The notes beneath the pieces are model-generated. The model did not search any database, was not told the origin of the DNA, and saw only the letters and a program-made list of their open reading frames with translations. The position numbers and the translations under genes are program-made. Of a DNA stretch of 10,573 bases, positions 1 through 7,294 are shown in pieces. Source of the DNA: an uncultured Planctomycetota bacterium (GTDB lineage Bacteria > Planctomycetota > UBA1135 > UBA2386); contig CAIYFF010000642.1 of the NCBI GenBank assembly GCA_903925435.1, positions 1-10,573 of the forward strand. Reading direction: 5' to 3'. How positions within the stretch are numbered: the first letter of the stretch is position 1; the number at the start of each line of letters is the position of its first letter.

Positions 1-1024
1 CCGGTGTACGAGAAGAGGATTTGAGCGACTGCTGTCCGTCGCGTTGCGCCGCCCCATGAGTTGGAGGTGACCGGGAGCTCTTCCGTTGTCGGTTGCTTTG
101 GGTGGCTGCGAGGGTGCTGCCCACGGATTGACTGCGCGACCCAGGAGGTGCCTTCGCACAGGGCAACCCGGGGGACGTGATCAGCTGCATCCGGCTGGCT
201 TCGGTGGGTGCGAGGCTGGCGAAGTTGTGCCAGATGCGCTGGATATCGCCGCAACGCTCGAGCGCGTGCCAGCAGGAGATCGCCGCCTTCGGCCCGAGCA
301 ATTCGAGCACGTTGGCGAACACGGAGCGGAAGAACCCGTCGGCGTCATCGATGTCGATCTCGCGGTACTTGTCGGTCCAGTCCTTGCCCGAGTCGTTCGG
401 CCGCTCGCCTGTGTAATCGACGAGGTGGGGCGGGTCGGTCGCGACGAGTGCGGCTGCCTTGCCCGCCATCACGCGGTGCACGTCGGTGAGCTTCGTGCTG
501 TCGCCGCAGAGCAGGCGGTGGTTGCCGAGGACCCAGAGGTCGCCGGGCTTCGCGACCGCGACGACAGGCGGCGGCTCGGCACCGGGGTCGTCGAGGTCGG
601 CGCTCTCCTCGGCGGCGAGGCCCGCGATCAGCCGCTCGATCTCCTCGTCGTCGAAGCCCACGCCGTCGAGCGAGTCTTCGTCGCGTAGCTGTTCGAGCAG
701 GCGAGCCAGCGCGGAGTCATCCCACTGGGAGAACTCGTGCGTCTTGTTGTCGGCGACCGCGTAGGCGACGGCGTCGATGTCCGAGCCGTCGAACCACCAC
801 ACGGGGACCTCCATCTGCCCGAGCTGCTGCGCGGCCTTGAGGCGCGTGTTGCCGGCGATCACTTCCCCGGTGCGGCGTGCGACGACGGGCTGCTGCCAGC
901 CGAAGCGGCGCAGGCTCGCGGCGACGTGGGGGACAGAGGCGTCGTTCTGGCGCGGGTTGGACGGGGAGCAGAAGAGGCGGGAGGTTGGGACGAGCTCGAC
1001 CGGCGGCGCGAATGGCTGCGGCAT
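1..1024 (-). CDS. ParB-like / site-specific DNA methyltransferase fusion, partial at left edge and probably inactive
   Basis: The frame runs leftward from ATG 1024 and is still open at base 1 (341 codons seen). A TGGAG sits about five bases before the ATG and supports this start. Residues about 10-115 form a ParB-like nuclease domain, with SNPRQND near residue 22, GEVIAGNTRLKAA at 53-65 and ADNKTHEF around 95. A phage-type adenine/cytosine-N4 methyltransferase domain follows (LGNHRLLCGDS, then ATDPPHLVDYTG near 195). Families of this type modify DNA within phages or islands. Two faults stand out. The catalytic motif IV, normally DPPY/F/W, reads DPPH at 197-200. After about residue 271 (base 213) family resemblance stops: the expected DHQ..VWVKP segment and the C-terminal FSGSGS AdoMet motif are absent, although the frame stays open. 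I infer a fused or decayed remnant. The domain call is firm; inactivity is likely but unproven. Confidence 0.8.
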   Translation of the reverse strand, partial: MPQPFAPPVELVPTSRLFCSPSNPRQNDASVPHVAASLRRFGWQQPVVARRTGEVIAGNTRLKAAQQLGQMEVPVWWFDGSDIDAVAYAVADNKTHEFSQWDDSALARLLEQLRDEDSLDGVGFDDEEIERLIAGLAAEESADLDDPGAEPPPVVAVAKPGDLWVLGNHRLLCGDSTKLTDVHRVMAGKAAALVATDPPHLVDYTGERPNDSGKDWTDKYREIDIDDADGFFRSVFANVLELLGPKAAISCWHALERCGDIQRIWHNFASLAPTEASRMQLITSPGLPCAKAPPGSRSQSVGSTLAATQSNRQRKSSRSPPTHGAAQRDGQQSLKSSSRTP

Positions 1025-1276
1025 CGGAACTCCAGGCGGAAGCGGAAGGTGGGGAGCCGCTTGGAGTTCGGGGCGTGGAGCGGGGCTCGGGACGCGTGCA
1101 GTATAGCAGATAGGTCTTGCGGCGGTGTGCCCGCGGCCCCTGCAAGGGCGCGGTTCGGAGGTCGCTGGTGGCTACCGTCCCCGGAGTTGCCCAGGCGGGT
1201 GTTGCTGCATACCGTCCGGTTGTGCATGTGGATGGTCTGTCGGCTAAGCGGGAAAGCCGCCCGGGTTGGGGGGCGG
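1025..1276. other. Divergent intergenic region without a gene
   Basis: This GC-rich gap separates the leftward methyltransferase from the rightward secreted-protein operon. Several open frames cross it, but none has a ribosome binding site, a signal peptide or recognisable protein character. Apart from the leftward promoter candidate at 1100-1108 I see nothing in it. Confidence 0.5.
1100..1108 (-). promoter_or_regulatory. Extended -10 promoter candidate for the methyltransferase
   Basis: On the minus strand the sequence TGCTATACT reads as an extended -10 element (TGn plus TATACT, five of six consensus bases). It lies about 75 bases before the methyltransferase ATG at 1024. No good -35 hexamer lies 16-18 bases upstream, which extended -10 promoters can tolerate. 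This is pattern matching only. Confidence 0.35.
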
Positions 1277-1306
1277 TTGACGCGCTCGTGGCAAGTACGC
1301 TAGAGT
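1277..1306 (+). promoter_or_regulatory. Sigma70-type promoter candidate for the first secreted-protein operon
   Basis: TTGACG at 1277-1282 matches the -35 consensus in five of six bases. TAGAGT at 1301-1306 matches the -10 in four of six, with an 18-base spacer. Transcription would begin near 1313, which excludes the upstream in-frame ATG at 1309 and leaves a leader of about 50 bases before the ATG at 1363. Confidence 0.5.
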
Positions 1307-1362
1307 GAATGTGTTGGCTGCTGTTCATGCAGCCGATCGCCATTAACCATAGGAGTGCGATC

Positions 1363-1839
1363 ATGCGACATTTCGGTGCATCTCTCGCCTCGATAGCGGT
1401 TGCCCTCTGCTTGGCAGCAGTTGCGAGGCCCATGCTTGAAGAAACCTGCCCATGCGGCGTCCTTCCAAATCCAATCATAATCCAAGCGGGGCACCCAGTC
1501 TTGAATCCTTGCACGGTGCAGTTGGATATTGCTTGTGAGAAGGGGAAGTGTACGCCGGAATCCTCCACCGCCTGCACTTACAGTGTTGCCTCCTGCGCCG
1601 AAACGGGAGATTGCTGCAAAGTCATTGGGATAACTGATGGGATCAACTTTACTTGGATCCACTGTAGCGATGTTGCTGGTAGTCCCGGAGCAAATTTGGG
1701 TGGTGCGGCTGTTGGTTGCGGGGGGACCATGTTTGTTTGGTTTTTGGCGGTTACTTCGCAGTATTGCGATGAGAACGCGCTGGACGAGCCATTTCCTGGG
1801 CAGGCGCTTGCGCAGTTGACGTGCGGCTACTGTCAATAG
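1363..1839 (+). CDS. Secreted cysteine-rich protein of unknown function (158 aa)
   Basis: I chose ATG 1363 because AGGAG lies seven bases upstream (1351-1355) and because the product then begins with a textbook signal peptide: MRHF, a hydrophobic core at residues 8-20, and an AVA cleavage site after residue 21. An upstream in-frame ATG at 1309 would put 18 unlikely residues before the signal and sits almost on the predicted -10 box. The mature part, about 137 residues, has 14 cysteines, including TCPC near its start, a CC pair and a terminal TCGYC. That points to an exported protein folded by disulfide bonds. It is first in a same-strand operon with an exported protein and a large lipoprotein. 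I do not recognise the family. A small surface ligand, inhibitor or toxin-like protein are all possible, and none is shown by the sequence. Confidence 0.8.
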   Translation: MRHFGASLASIAVALCLAAVARPMLEETCPCGVLPNPIIIQAGHPVLNPCTVQLDIACEKGKCTPESSTACTYSVASCAETGDCCKVIGITDGINFTWIHCSDVAGSPGANLGGAAVGCGGTMFVWFLAVTSQYCDENALDEPFPGQALAQLTCGYCQ

Positions 1840-1870
1840 GATCTAGGTGCATTGATGGAGCGGTAATGTC

Positions 1871-2422
1871 ATGAAGCAATTGCTGCTGTTTTCGATGATT
1901 GCATATGCTGGATCGTGTGGGCAATGTGATGCTCCTGTGCCGCAGTCGGAGGCGGGTACGAGAATCACCATGATGGATGCTCAAGCGGCGTGGACCTGCT
2001 GCGAGGGTCGCGTAATTAATGATGCCGAGCGGAAGGAATTGTCAAAGAGGCTGTCAGACGAGGTAAAGATCTTGGATGGCTGGACGCGTGCACCATCAGA
2101 TGCGATCTCGCAGATTTCTGAGCCTCTCCAAGGGGCCGCAAGCTTGGTCAAGGGGACCCTCTGCGAAGTCGCAAGAGCCAAGGTTAGGGCTCTGGGTAGC
2201 AACCGGGTCCGGGTGTGGCCACATCGTGAGCCACCGCCTTTCTGTAGCTTGGTCGACTCCGCTAGCGGGCGCCCACTGGAGTTTGGGGTGGCAACCACAT
2301 GCTATGCGGGTGTCTGTTACATGTTTAGGATCGAGCGATCAGAGGAGCCGCTAGCATTGGAAATCATGGAAGAGATTTACGAGAGTATCCGCGGGTCTTC
2401 GCGGACGAGGGCTGGCAAGTAA
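1871..2422 (+). CDS. Exported cysteine-containing protein of unknown function (183 aa)
   Basis: It starts at ATG 1871, ten bases after TGGAG (1856-1860) and 31 bases after the preceding gene. The N-terminus MKQLLLFSMIAYAGSC is a short signal sequence. AYA before residue 14 suits signal peptidase I, while AGSC ending at Cys16 is a weak lipobox, so the protein is either secreted or lipidated. Nine cysteines include C16, C19, a TCC motif near residue 43 and a TTCYAGVCY segment near 145. Residues about 50-70 are charged and probably helical. The C-terminus is a charged helix followed by a basic tail. The stop codon overlaps the ATG of the next gene by one base, which indicates translational coupling and a shared job with the 823-aa lipoprotein. 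I see no known domain; export is the only property I would defend. Confidence 0.75.
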   Translation: MKQLLLFSMIAYAGSCGQCDAPVPQSEAGTRITMMDAQAAWTCCEGRVINDAERKELSKRLSDEVKILDGWTRAPSDAISQISEPLQGAASLVKGTLCEVARAKVRALGSNRVRVWPHREPPPFCSLVDSASGRPLEFGVATTCYAGVCYMFRIERSEEPLALEIMEEIYESIRGSSRTRAGK

Positions 2423-4893
2423 TGAATATGCGTGGACGGATGCTTGTGTCGAAGTCGAACACGAGGAAGCCCTATAACGTGGGTCTCGGCACTTGCCTCA
2501 TAGTATGCCTAGTATTGGCCTTCGCAGTAGGGTGCAGCATCTGGGGATGTGGTTTCGGAGATCCAGGGACGGACTCAAAGCAGTCTGAGGACGTCTCAGC
2601 GATCCACGTCGCTCCGGCCGGGGAAGCAGCGGACCCTGTCGATTACCTGCCGGAATCGCAGCCAGTGTCGCCTGGAGTTGTGCTTCAAGTCGGCTTGCAG
2701 GATGCGGAGTCTGGGCTGGGCTTGGTTGAGGGTAGGATCGGCTACAGCTGGAGCCTTCCGGGCGGATCTTGGTCTAGGCGCGAAGTTCTTGAGATTGCTG
2801 GGTATGCAGCGAGACTAGTGGTTCCTTCCGATACTCTCGGGGTGACGCTGGAAGCGTCAGCAAAAGGCTATGCTACCAGCGTTGTCACTCTCAAGTCAAG
2901 AAATTGGGTGGCTCCAGTTATCCCGATGTTTAAGCGAGCAGTTGCGCGCATTGAATTGGTTGACTCTCTCCGGGGGAAGCCCTTGCCAAGCCTTCAGGTA
3001 GACATTGAACCTGTAGACGATCCCGTTCCGGCGGATGGGCCTCGCGTGATGCGATGGACGTGTTCAGAGCAAACCGGATCTGCTGGATTGGTTGAATGTG
3101 CATTGGCGGTTGGTGACTATGTGATTAAAGTGGAGGGGGAAGGCGGTGTCCCGCAATTGATTCAACGAGTCAGCATTCGTTCTGGCTCGCGCAATGAGTT
3201 CCGGTTTGTTCTTGAGAAATGGCTCCCGTTTGTAAGTGGTCGGGTTATCGAATCATCATCCGGGAACCCGGTGCTTGGTGCGGTCGTCATGTTCGCTGGC
3301 AAGGCGATCGCAGTTGATGCCGATGGTGGATTCGAACTAGAGCTGAGTCCGCGACAATTTGCACTCATTCCACATATGCAGGTCCGAGCCGTGCCTCCTG
3401 CGTCCAGATCTGATTTGTCTGAAGGGAGTGCGCTATGTCGGTGGCACGATGAGACTCTGACGATTGCACTGCCGCCGAGGAGGCTGGAAGTAGAAGTGGT
3501 GGGGTTTGAGCCGCGGAATGGCCATGTGAAGGTCGAGGGACATGATAGTCGGCGGGTCCCGGCTGCTAATCCGGAATGGGTGCCGCTGGAGGGGTGTGGT
3601 ATGATGAGATTCAGATTGCCGGGCTTTGCCGAGAGCTCTCGTGGTTGTCTGCTGCGGCTTTCGATCGACGGGGACAGTCCGTGCTTTGTCAGGACTGCCG
3701 GTTTGCCATTCCGTGATGAGGCGGATTGTCGCGTAATCGAGTGGCGATTGAACTCGGCTATGAGTAGTCAAGTGACTGTCACTTCTGCCAAGTCCGGTTT
3801 GCCCGTCGAGGCCGCGACTGTCGAGGTGCTGTCGCTTACCATGGGGGGGATTGAGGCGGCTAGAACGGCCCGGGCAGCCGCTGACTTTGATGCTGCCAAG
3901 GCGTCCCCCTTAACGTCAAACTTTGCGCACTTGCTCAAGAGCGCGCAGACAGATTCTCGGGGGCGTGCGCTTGTTAGTGTCGCGGTGCGCGCCGAGTGCT
4001 TCATTCGTGTCTCGCATCCAGACTATGAAGCGCAAATCCTGCCGTTGCATGACGGCGACGTGGAGGTGGCCGTGCGTCTCGGTGATCGGTTGACTGGATG
4101 TGTTTCTGGGGTAGTCAGAGGGCTAGATGCAGGTGTGATCGTGCTTTCTCCATTGGTGAGTGATGTCGCATTTGGGGCCCCAGCGTCGGTGCTGAACGCC
4201 AAGATTGTCAATGGAGCCTTCGCAATAGGGAAATGTGCAGTAGGGCGATATCGAGCCTTTGCTACCCTGACGCCGGGCGGCGCGCCTCAGTCTCCCCTGA
4301 TTTACAGAAAGTTGGGTGATGTGGATGTGCAGCAATGTCCTTCTGAGCCTCTTGAGCTAAACTATTCAAGTCGACGCGGGGCTTTGGTGCGAGTTGAGGG
4401 TGATGGCGTCAGGGTTGGCGACGATATTATTTGTATTGGAGAGCAAGCAGGTGTGGCGGTGAGTGCTGTGGTGCCAGCGGGTGGGGTGATTGAGGTTGAG
4501 TTGCCAGAGGGCTGCTACTCAATCATAAGGCGTAGGGCATTTCGAAGCAGATTTCAACTTGTGGAAGCTGACGAGCGCATATGCGTCGATGGGGGCGCAC
4601 AGCAAATGAGGGCCCATCCCAAATTTAGTGAGCGGAGCGGTCGCGTGCGTCTGTTGATCCGTGGGAAGCCCGTTGGAGTTGTGTCGCTCGATCTCGCTGG
4701 GGTGGGCGCTCTCGGAGGGAGCATTTTCGCAACGAGTACTGAAGGCTGGCTGGACTTGCCAGTTCTCCCCTCGAAAAGTTTTGTGCTTCTGCCGAGTCGA
4801 GGAGTAGATCATGCGTCCGTCGATTTGAGCGCATGTCGCTGGCATATTGATATTGGCTCTCTTGGCGGTGATATTGAGGCGACCATTCAGTGA
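2422..4893 (+). CDS. Large lipoprotein-like protein with carboxypeptidase-regulatory/Ig-like beta-sandwich modules (823 aa)
   Basis: The ATG at 2422 shares its A with the TAA of the upstream gene, so translation is probably coupled; the local ribosome binding site is poor. A basic N-terminus and a hydrophobic stretch (about 21-37) end in AFAVGC, a loose lipobox with Cys38 followed by Ser. Membrane anchoring facing outward is therefore likely; a plain signal anchor is the alternative. After a Pro/Asp-rich linker the protein is almost entirely short beta-strand modules. VSGRVIESSSGNPVLGAVV near 271, followed by DADGGFELEL, is a classic carboxypeptidase-regulatory-like repeat. Looser repeats lie near 86-170, 176-258, 448-550, 557-650 and 740-823. 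No catalytic motif is visible. Such modules usually serve as surface scaffolds or binding domains. I infer an envelope protein acting with the two exported proteins encoded upstream. Confidence 0.75.
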   Translation: MNMRGRMLVSKSNTRKPYNVGLGTCLIVCLVLAFAVGCSIWGCGFGDPGTDSKQSEDVSAIHVAPAGEAADPVDYLPESQPVSPGVVLQVGLQDAESGLGLVEGRIGYSWSLPGGSWSRREVLEIAGYAARLVVPSDTLGVTLEASAKGYATSVVTLKSRNWVAPVIPMFKRAVARIELVDSLRGKPLPSLQVDIEPVDDPVPADGPRVMRWTCSEQTGSAGLVECALAVGDYVIKVEGEGGVPQLIQRVSIRSGSRNEFRFVLEKWLPFVSGRVIESSSGNPVLGAVVMFAGKAIAVDADGGFELELSPRQFALIPHMQVRAVPPASRSDLSEGSALCRWHDETLTIALPPRRLEVEVVGFEPRNGHVKVEGHDSRRVPAANPEWVPLEGCGMMRFRLPGFAESSRGCLLRLSIDGDSPCFVRTAGLPFRDEADCRVIEWRLNSAMSSQVTVTSAKSGLPVEAATVEVLSLTMGGIEAARTARAAADFDAAKASPLTSNFAHLLKSAQTDSRGRALVSVAVRAECFIRVSHPDYEAQILPLHDGDVEVAVRLGDRLTGCVSGVVRGLDAGVIVLSPLVSDVAFGAPASVLNAKIVNGAFAIGKCAVGRYRAFATLTPGGAPQSPLIYRKLGDVDVQQCPSEPLELNYSSRRGALVRVEGDGVRVGDDIICIGEQAGVAVSAVVPAGGVIEVELPEGCYSIIRRRAFRSRFQLVEADERICVDGGAQQMRAHPKFSERSGRVRLLIRGKPVGVVSLDLAGVGALGGSIFATSTEGWLDLPVLPSKSFVLLPSRGVDHASVDLSACRWHIDIGSLGGDIEATIQ

Positions 4894-4897
4894 AGAT

Positions 4898-4917
4898 TAA
4901 CTGTCGCGTGAAGCACA
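4898..4917 (+). repeat. 20-bp direct repeat, copy 1
   Basis: The sequence TAACTGTCGCGTGAAGCACA begins four bases after the stop codon of the 823-aa gene. It recurs at 5231-5250 with one difference (T to C at the fifth base). The two copies are 333 bases apart start to start and in the same orientation. Confidence 0.7.
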
Positions 4918-5230
4918 CGTCACCGGAGGACGCCCCCGGCCCAGCGGTTGCTACCTCGCCTTAGCGAAGTGATCGCGGAGCCGACAGGATGTCCTCATGG
5001 TGGTCGGCGGCGTCCTGCGCGAAGTGTTGCTTCCATCCGTGCGGCGTGAGCTTGGTCACGTCGGTCTCGGTCCCGATCCGCATGAGTACGTCGTAAGCGC
5101 CCGGTAGACCCATCTGGGAACCGACCCCGCCGCCGCCACCATCGGCGGGCGTGACGAAGACGACCAATTGAACGAAGCCGCTTCGCGGCAGCTACTCCAC
5201 CGCAGTTCGAGTCTTCGTGCCCGTCACGGG

Positions 5231-5250
5231 TAACCGTCGCGTGAAGCACA
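5231..5250 (+). repeat. 20-bp direct repeat, copy 2
   Basis: TAACCGTCGCGTGAAGCACA matches the copy at 4898-4917 in 19 of 20 bases. It follows directly on the small dyad CCCGTCACGGG, and copy 1 is followed by the similar CGTCACCGG. It could be a transposase-binding or recombination site at the left edge of the element, or a trace of an excised or inserted segment of about 313 bp. I cannot decide between these. Confidence 0.7.
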
Positions 5251-5277
5251 TCTGGCTGCTCCCGCGACCGCCGGCAT

Positions 5278-5301
5278 CTTGCGGGCATCATGCGACGCAA
5301 G
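5278..5301. repeat. Imperfect dyad / inverted repeat
   Basis: Outer arms CTTGCG and CGCAAG enclose inner arms GCAT and ATGC. The one-base centre makes a snap-back hairpin unlikely, so a protein-binding dyad is the more natural reading. It lies between the direct repeat and the transposase leader; its function is unknown. Confidence 0.3.
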
Positions 5302-5600
5302 GAGATGGCTGCACTGTTTGCGCGGCGTGAGCAAGACGATCGCCACAGTCCCGTCGAATCTCCATCGCCCACGCCACGACAGTCCGCGTCCTTCCCATCT
5401 GCGGCATCAGCTCCGCGCAGGTGAACACGGCGAAGACCCCGTCGCTGGCCGTCGCGATCACGATCTGACGCCACCCGAGACGGCGCTGGGTGGGCGGGAC
5501 CGACCTTCCGCCCGGCCCCTCGTCGAACCCGCAGTGGGAGTGTCCACCCTCCCGAATTCCCCACGCCCGCAGACCGGTAAACCTCTGAGGTAAGCGCACG

Positions 5601-5633
5601 TCCTTCCCAACCCTGGCTCCAACCGGGGAAGGA
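5601..5633 (+). promoter_or_regulatory. Hairpin masking the transposase ribosome binding site
   Basis: TCCTTCCC (5601-5608) is the exact complement of GGGAAGGA (5626-5633), giving an 8-bp stem with a 17-base loop. The right arm contains the Shine-Dalgarno sequence of the transposase starting at 5642. IS10 and other insertion sequences are known to use such a structure so that transcripts entering from outside are poorly translated. A similar role here is inference. Confidence 0.5.
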
Positions 5634-5641
5634 AGCGACCG

Positions 5642-7294
5642 ATGACCGCAGAGCATGAGTCCGACCGTGTCCCGTCCCCTGCCCAGTATCCGCAGCCGCC
5701 GTCGATGCCGCGGCTGTTTGCCGACGCCGACGACGCCGACTTCCCCGAGGACGTCCAGTCCTCCGCCGCCGCTCCACCCGAAGATGCCGACGAAGCGACG
5801 GCTGCCGATCTCGAAGCCGCCGCCAACGCCTACCTGGCCAACCTGGAGCACGGCCGCGATCGTGCACCCGATCGGCGAACTCGGGGCACGAGGCGCGCCG
5901 AAGTGAGCTCGCTGCTTGACGGCGACCTCGGCGTGCGCGGTGCCTCGCCAGCGTCGCGGAGCGAGCTGACGGACCTCCTCCTGCGCTACCGGGAAGAGCA
6001 AGCCGCGCAGCGCTCGCGGCGGCACGTGGAGGCGGTGGGCAAGCCGCGCTTCACCTCCGAGCAGCGGCTCCTGGTGCTGGACAGCTGGCTGCGGAGCAAG
6101 CTCCCGGCGGGCGACTTCGCGCCGTGGGTCGGGCTGTCGCTGCACACGCTGCGGGCGTGGAAGCAGCGCTTCCTGGAGCACGGGCCTGCGGGGCTCGACG
6201 ACAAGCCGTGTGGTCGACCGACGGGGAGCCAGCTCTCGGAAGCGACCAAGCGGGCGATCCTGCTGATGAAGGAGCAGCACCCGGACTGGGGCCAGGACCG
6301 GATCGCGGCCGTGCTGCTGCGGTCGCAGGGCTTCTCGGCGAGCGCGTCGGCGATCGGCCGCGCGCTGGAGGAGGCGGGCTACGTGTCGGCCCCGGACGCA
6401 TCGAAGCCGCACGGGCGGGAGCCGCAGCGATTCGAACGGAGCCGAGCGAACCAACTCTGGCAGACGGACCTCTTCACTTTCGTGTTGAAGCGCGAGAACC
6501 GCCGCGTGCACATGGTGGCCTTCCTGGACGACCACAGTCGCTTCGTGGTGGGCTACGGGATCCACGCCTCGGCGTCGGGTGCGCTGGTGCGCGAGTCGCT
6601 GCTCGCGGCGATTGCGAACTTCGGGCTGCCGCAGGAGGTCCTGACCGACAATGGCCCGCAGTACGTGACGTGGCGCGGCAAGAGCGAGTTTGCGCGGACG
6701 CTGGAGCAACGCGGGATCGCGCAGATCGTCGCGACGCCGCGGCACCCGGAGACGTTGGGCAAGGTGGAGCGCTTCTGGGGCACCTTGTGGCGGGAGTGCG
6801 TGGAGACGGCGGTCTTCCGCGGTATCGACGACGCGCGTCGGCGGATCGGGCTGTTCATCGACCACTACAACTTCCAGCGGCCGCACAGCGGCATCGATGG
6901 CTTGGTGCCGGCGGACCGGTACTTCGCGGCGGCGCCGCAGGTGCTGCAGACGCTGAAGGAGCGGGTGGCGAAGAACGCGGTGGAGCTGGCGCGCGACGGC
7001 GCGCCGCGGAAGCCCTTCTACCTGACGGGCCGGATCGGCGATCAGCACATCTCGCTGCACGCCGAGGGCGAGAAGGTGGTGCTGACGAAGTGGGACAGCC
7101 GCGAGGAGGTGGATCTCGGCGCCACGGGTCCGCGGTGCGACGAGGTCGCGGCGGGACCGCTGCCGTCGCCGGTGTCGGCGATGGGCCATCCGAGCGATCA
7201 CGCGGCGACCGCGGATCGGCAGGAGCCGGGTCCGGGCGAGTCGCCGCTGGACGAGATGCTGCCGCGGCTCTTGGGTGAGGAGGGTGCATCGTGA
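5642..7294 (+). CDS. IS481-like DDE transposase (550 aa)
   Basis: This recombinase would cut the element's ends and join them to target DNA. Start ATG 5642 has AAGGA seven bases upstream. Residues 1-130 are an acidic, low-complexity N-terminal extension. HTH modules follow at about 137-186 (TLRAWKQRF) and 202-248 (DWGQDRIAAVL). The rve-type catalytic core has Asp276 in WQTDLF, Asp336 in LTDNGPQY and Glu376 in GKVERFWGTLW. The Asp-Glu spacing is 39 rather than the usual 35 because of an insert around VTWRGKSEF. HYNFQRPHSGIDGLVPADRY completes the IS481-like signature, and a C-terminal beta domain of about 120 residues follows. All three catalytic residues are present, so the gene looks intact. 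Its TGA overlaps the GTG start of the next gene by four bases (GTGA), so the two are probably translated together. Family assignment is by motif recognition. Confidence 0.88.
   Translation: MTAEHESDRVPSPAQYPQPPSMPRLFADADDADFPEDVQSSAAAPPEDADEATAADLEAAANAYLANLEHGRDRAPDRRTRGTRRAEVSSLLDGDLGVRGASPASRSELTDLLLRYREEQAAQRSRRHVEAVGKPRFTSEQRLLVLDSWLRSKLPAGDFAPWVGLSLHTLRAWKQRFLEHGPAGLDDKPCGRPTGSQLSEATKRAILLMKEQHPDWGQDRIAAVLLRSQGFSASASAIGRALEEAGYVSAPDASKPHGREPQRFERSRANQLWQTDLFTFVLKRENRRVHMVAFLDDHSRFVVGYGIHASASGALVRESLLAAIANFGLPQEVLTDNGPQYVTWRGKSEFARTLEQRGIAQIVATPRHPETLGKVERFWGTLWRECVETAVFRGIDDARRRIGLFIDHYNFQRPHSGIDGLVPADRYFAAAPQVLQTLKERVAKNAVELARDGAPRKPFYLTGRIGDQHISLHAEGEKVVLTKWDSREEVDLGATGPRCDEVAAGPLPSPVSAMGHPSDHAATADRQEPGPGESPLDEMLPRLLGEEGAS

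Larger units (their letters stand above)
4894..5641. other. Long non-coding stretch left of the transposase, with repeats and possible gene remnants
   Basis: These 748 bases are GC-rich like the transposon and unlike the gene before them, so much of the stretch probably belongs to mobile DNA. It contains a 20-bp direct repeat, a dyad at 5278-5301, and a hairpin over the transposase ribosome binding site. A leftward frame from TTG 5167 to 4961 (68 aa, no ribosome binding site) reads like protein in places (LPGAYDVLMRIGTETDV) and could be a remnant of an older gene. I do not recognise it and do not call it a gene. No rho-independent terminator is apparent after the 4893 stop. Confidence 0.45.

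Noticed and set aside
86..688. A 200-codon rightward open frame
   Set aside because: It lies opposite the methyltransferase, whose ParB and methylase motifs are clear on the minus strand; it has no ribosome binding site or domain.
1309..1362. Upstream ATG extension of the first secreted protein
   Set aside because: It would start about two bases after the -10 box and bury the signal peptide; ATG 1363 has an ideal AGGAG.
717..1577. A 286-codon leftward open frame spanning the divergent gap
   Set aside because: It crosses both the promoter region and the antisense of the signal-peptide gene, and its translation shows no domain.
5174..5191. Hairpin GCCGCTTCGCGGC as a terminator
   Set aside because: The stem is only 5 bp, no T-run follows, and it lies 280 bases after the nearest gene end.
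5290..5424. A short frame starting MRRKEMAALFARREQ
   Set aside because: Its start resembles small transposase subunits, but the rest is Ser/Pro/Arg-rich, it has no ribosome binding site, and it overlaps the dyad.
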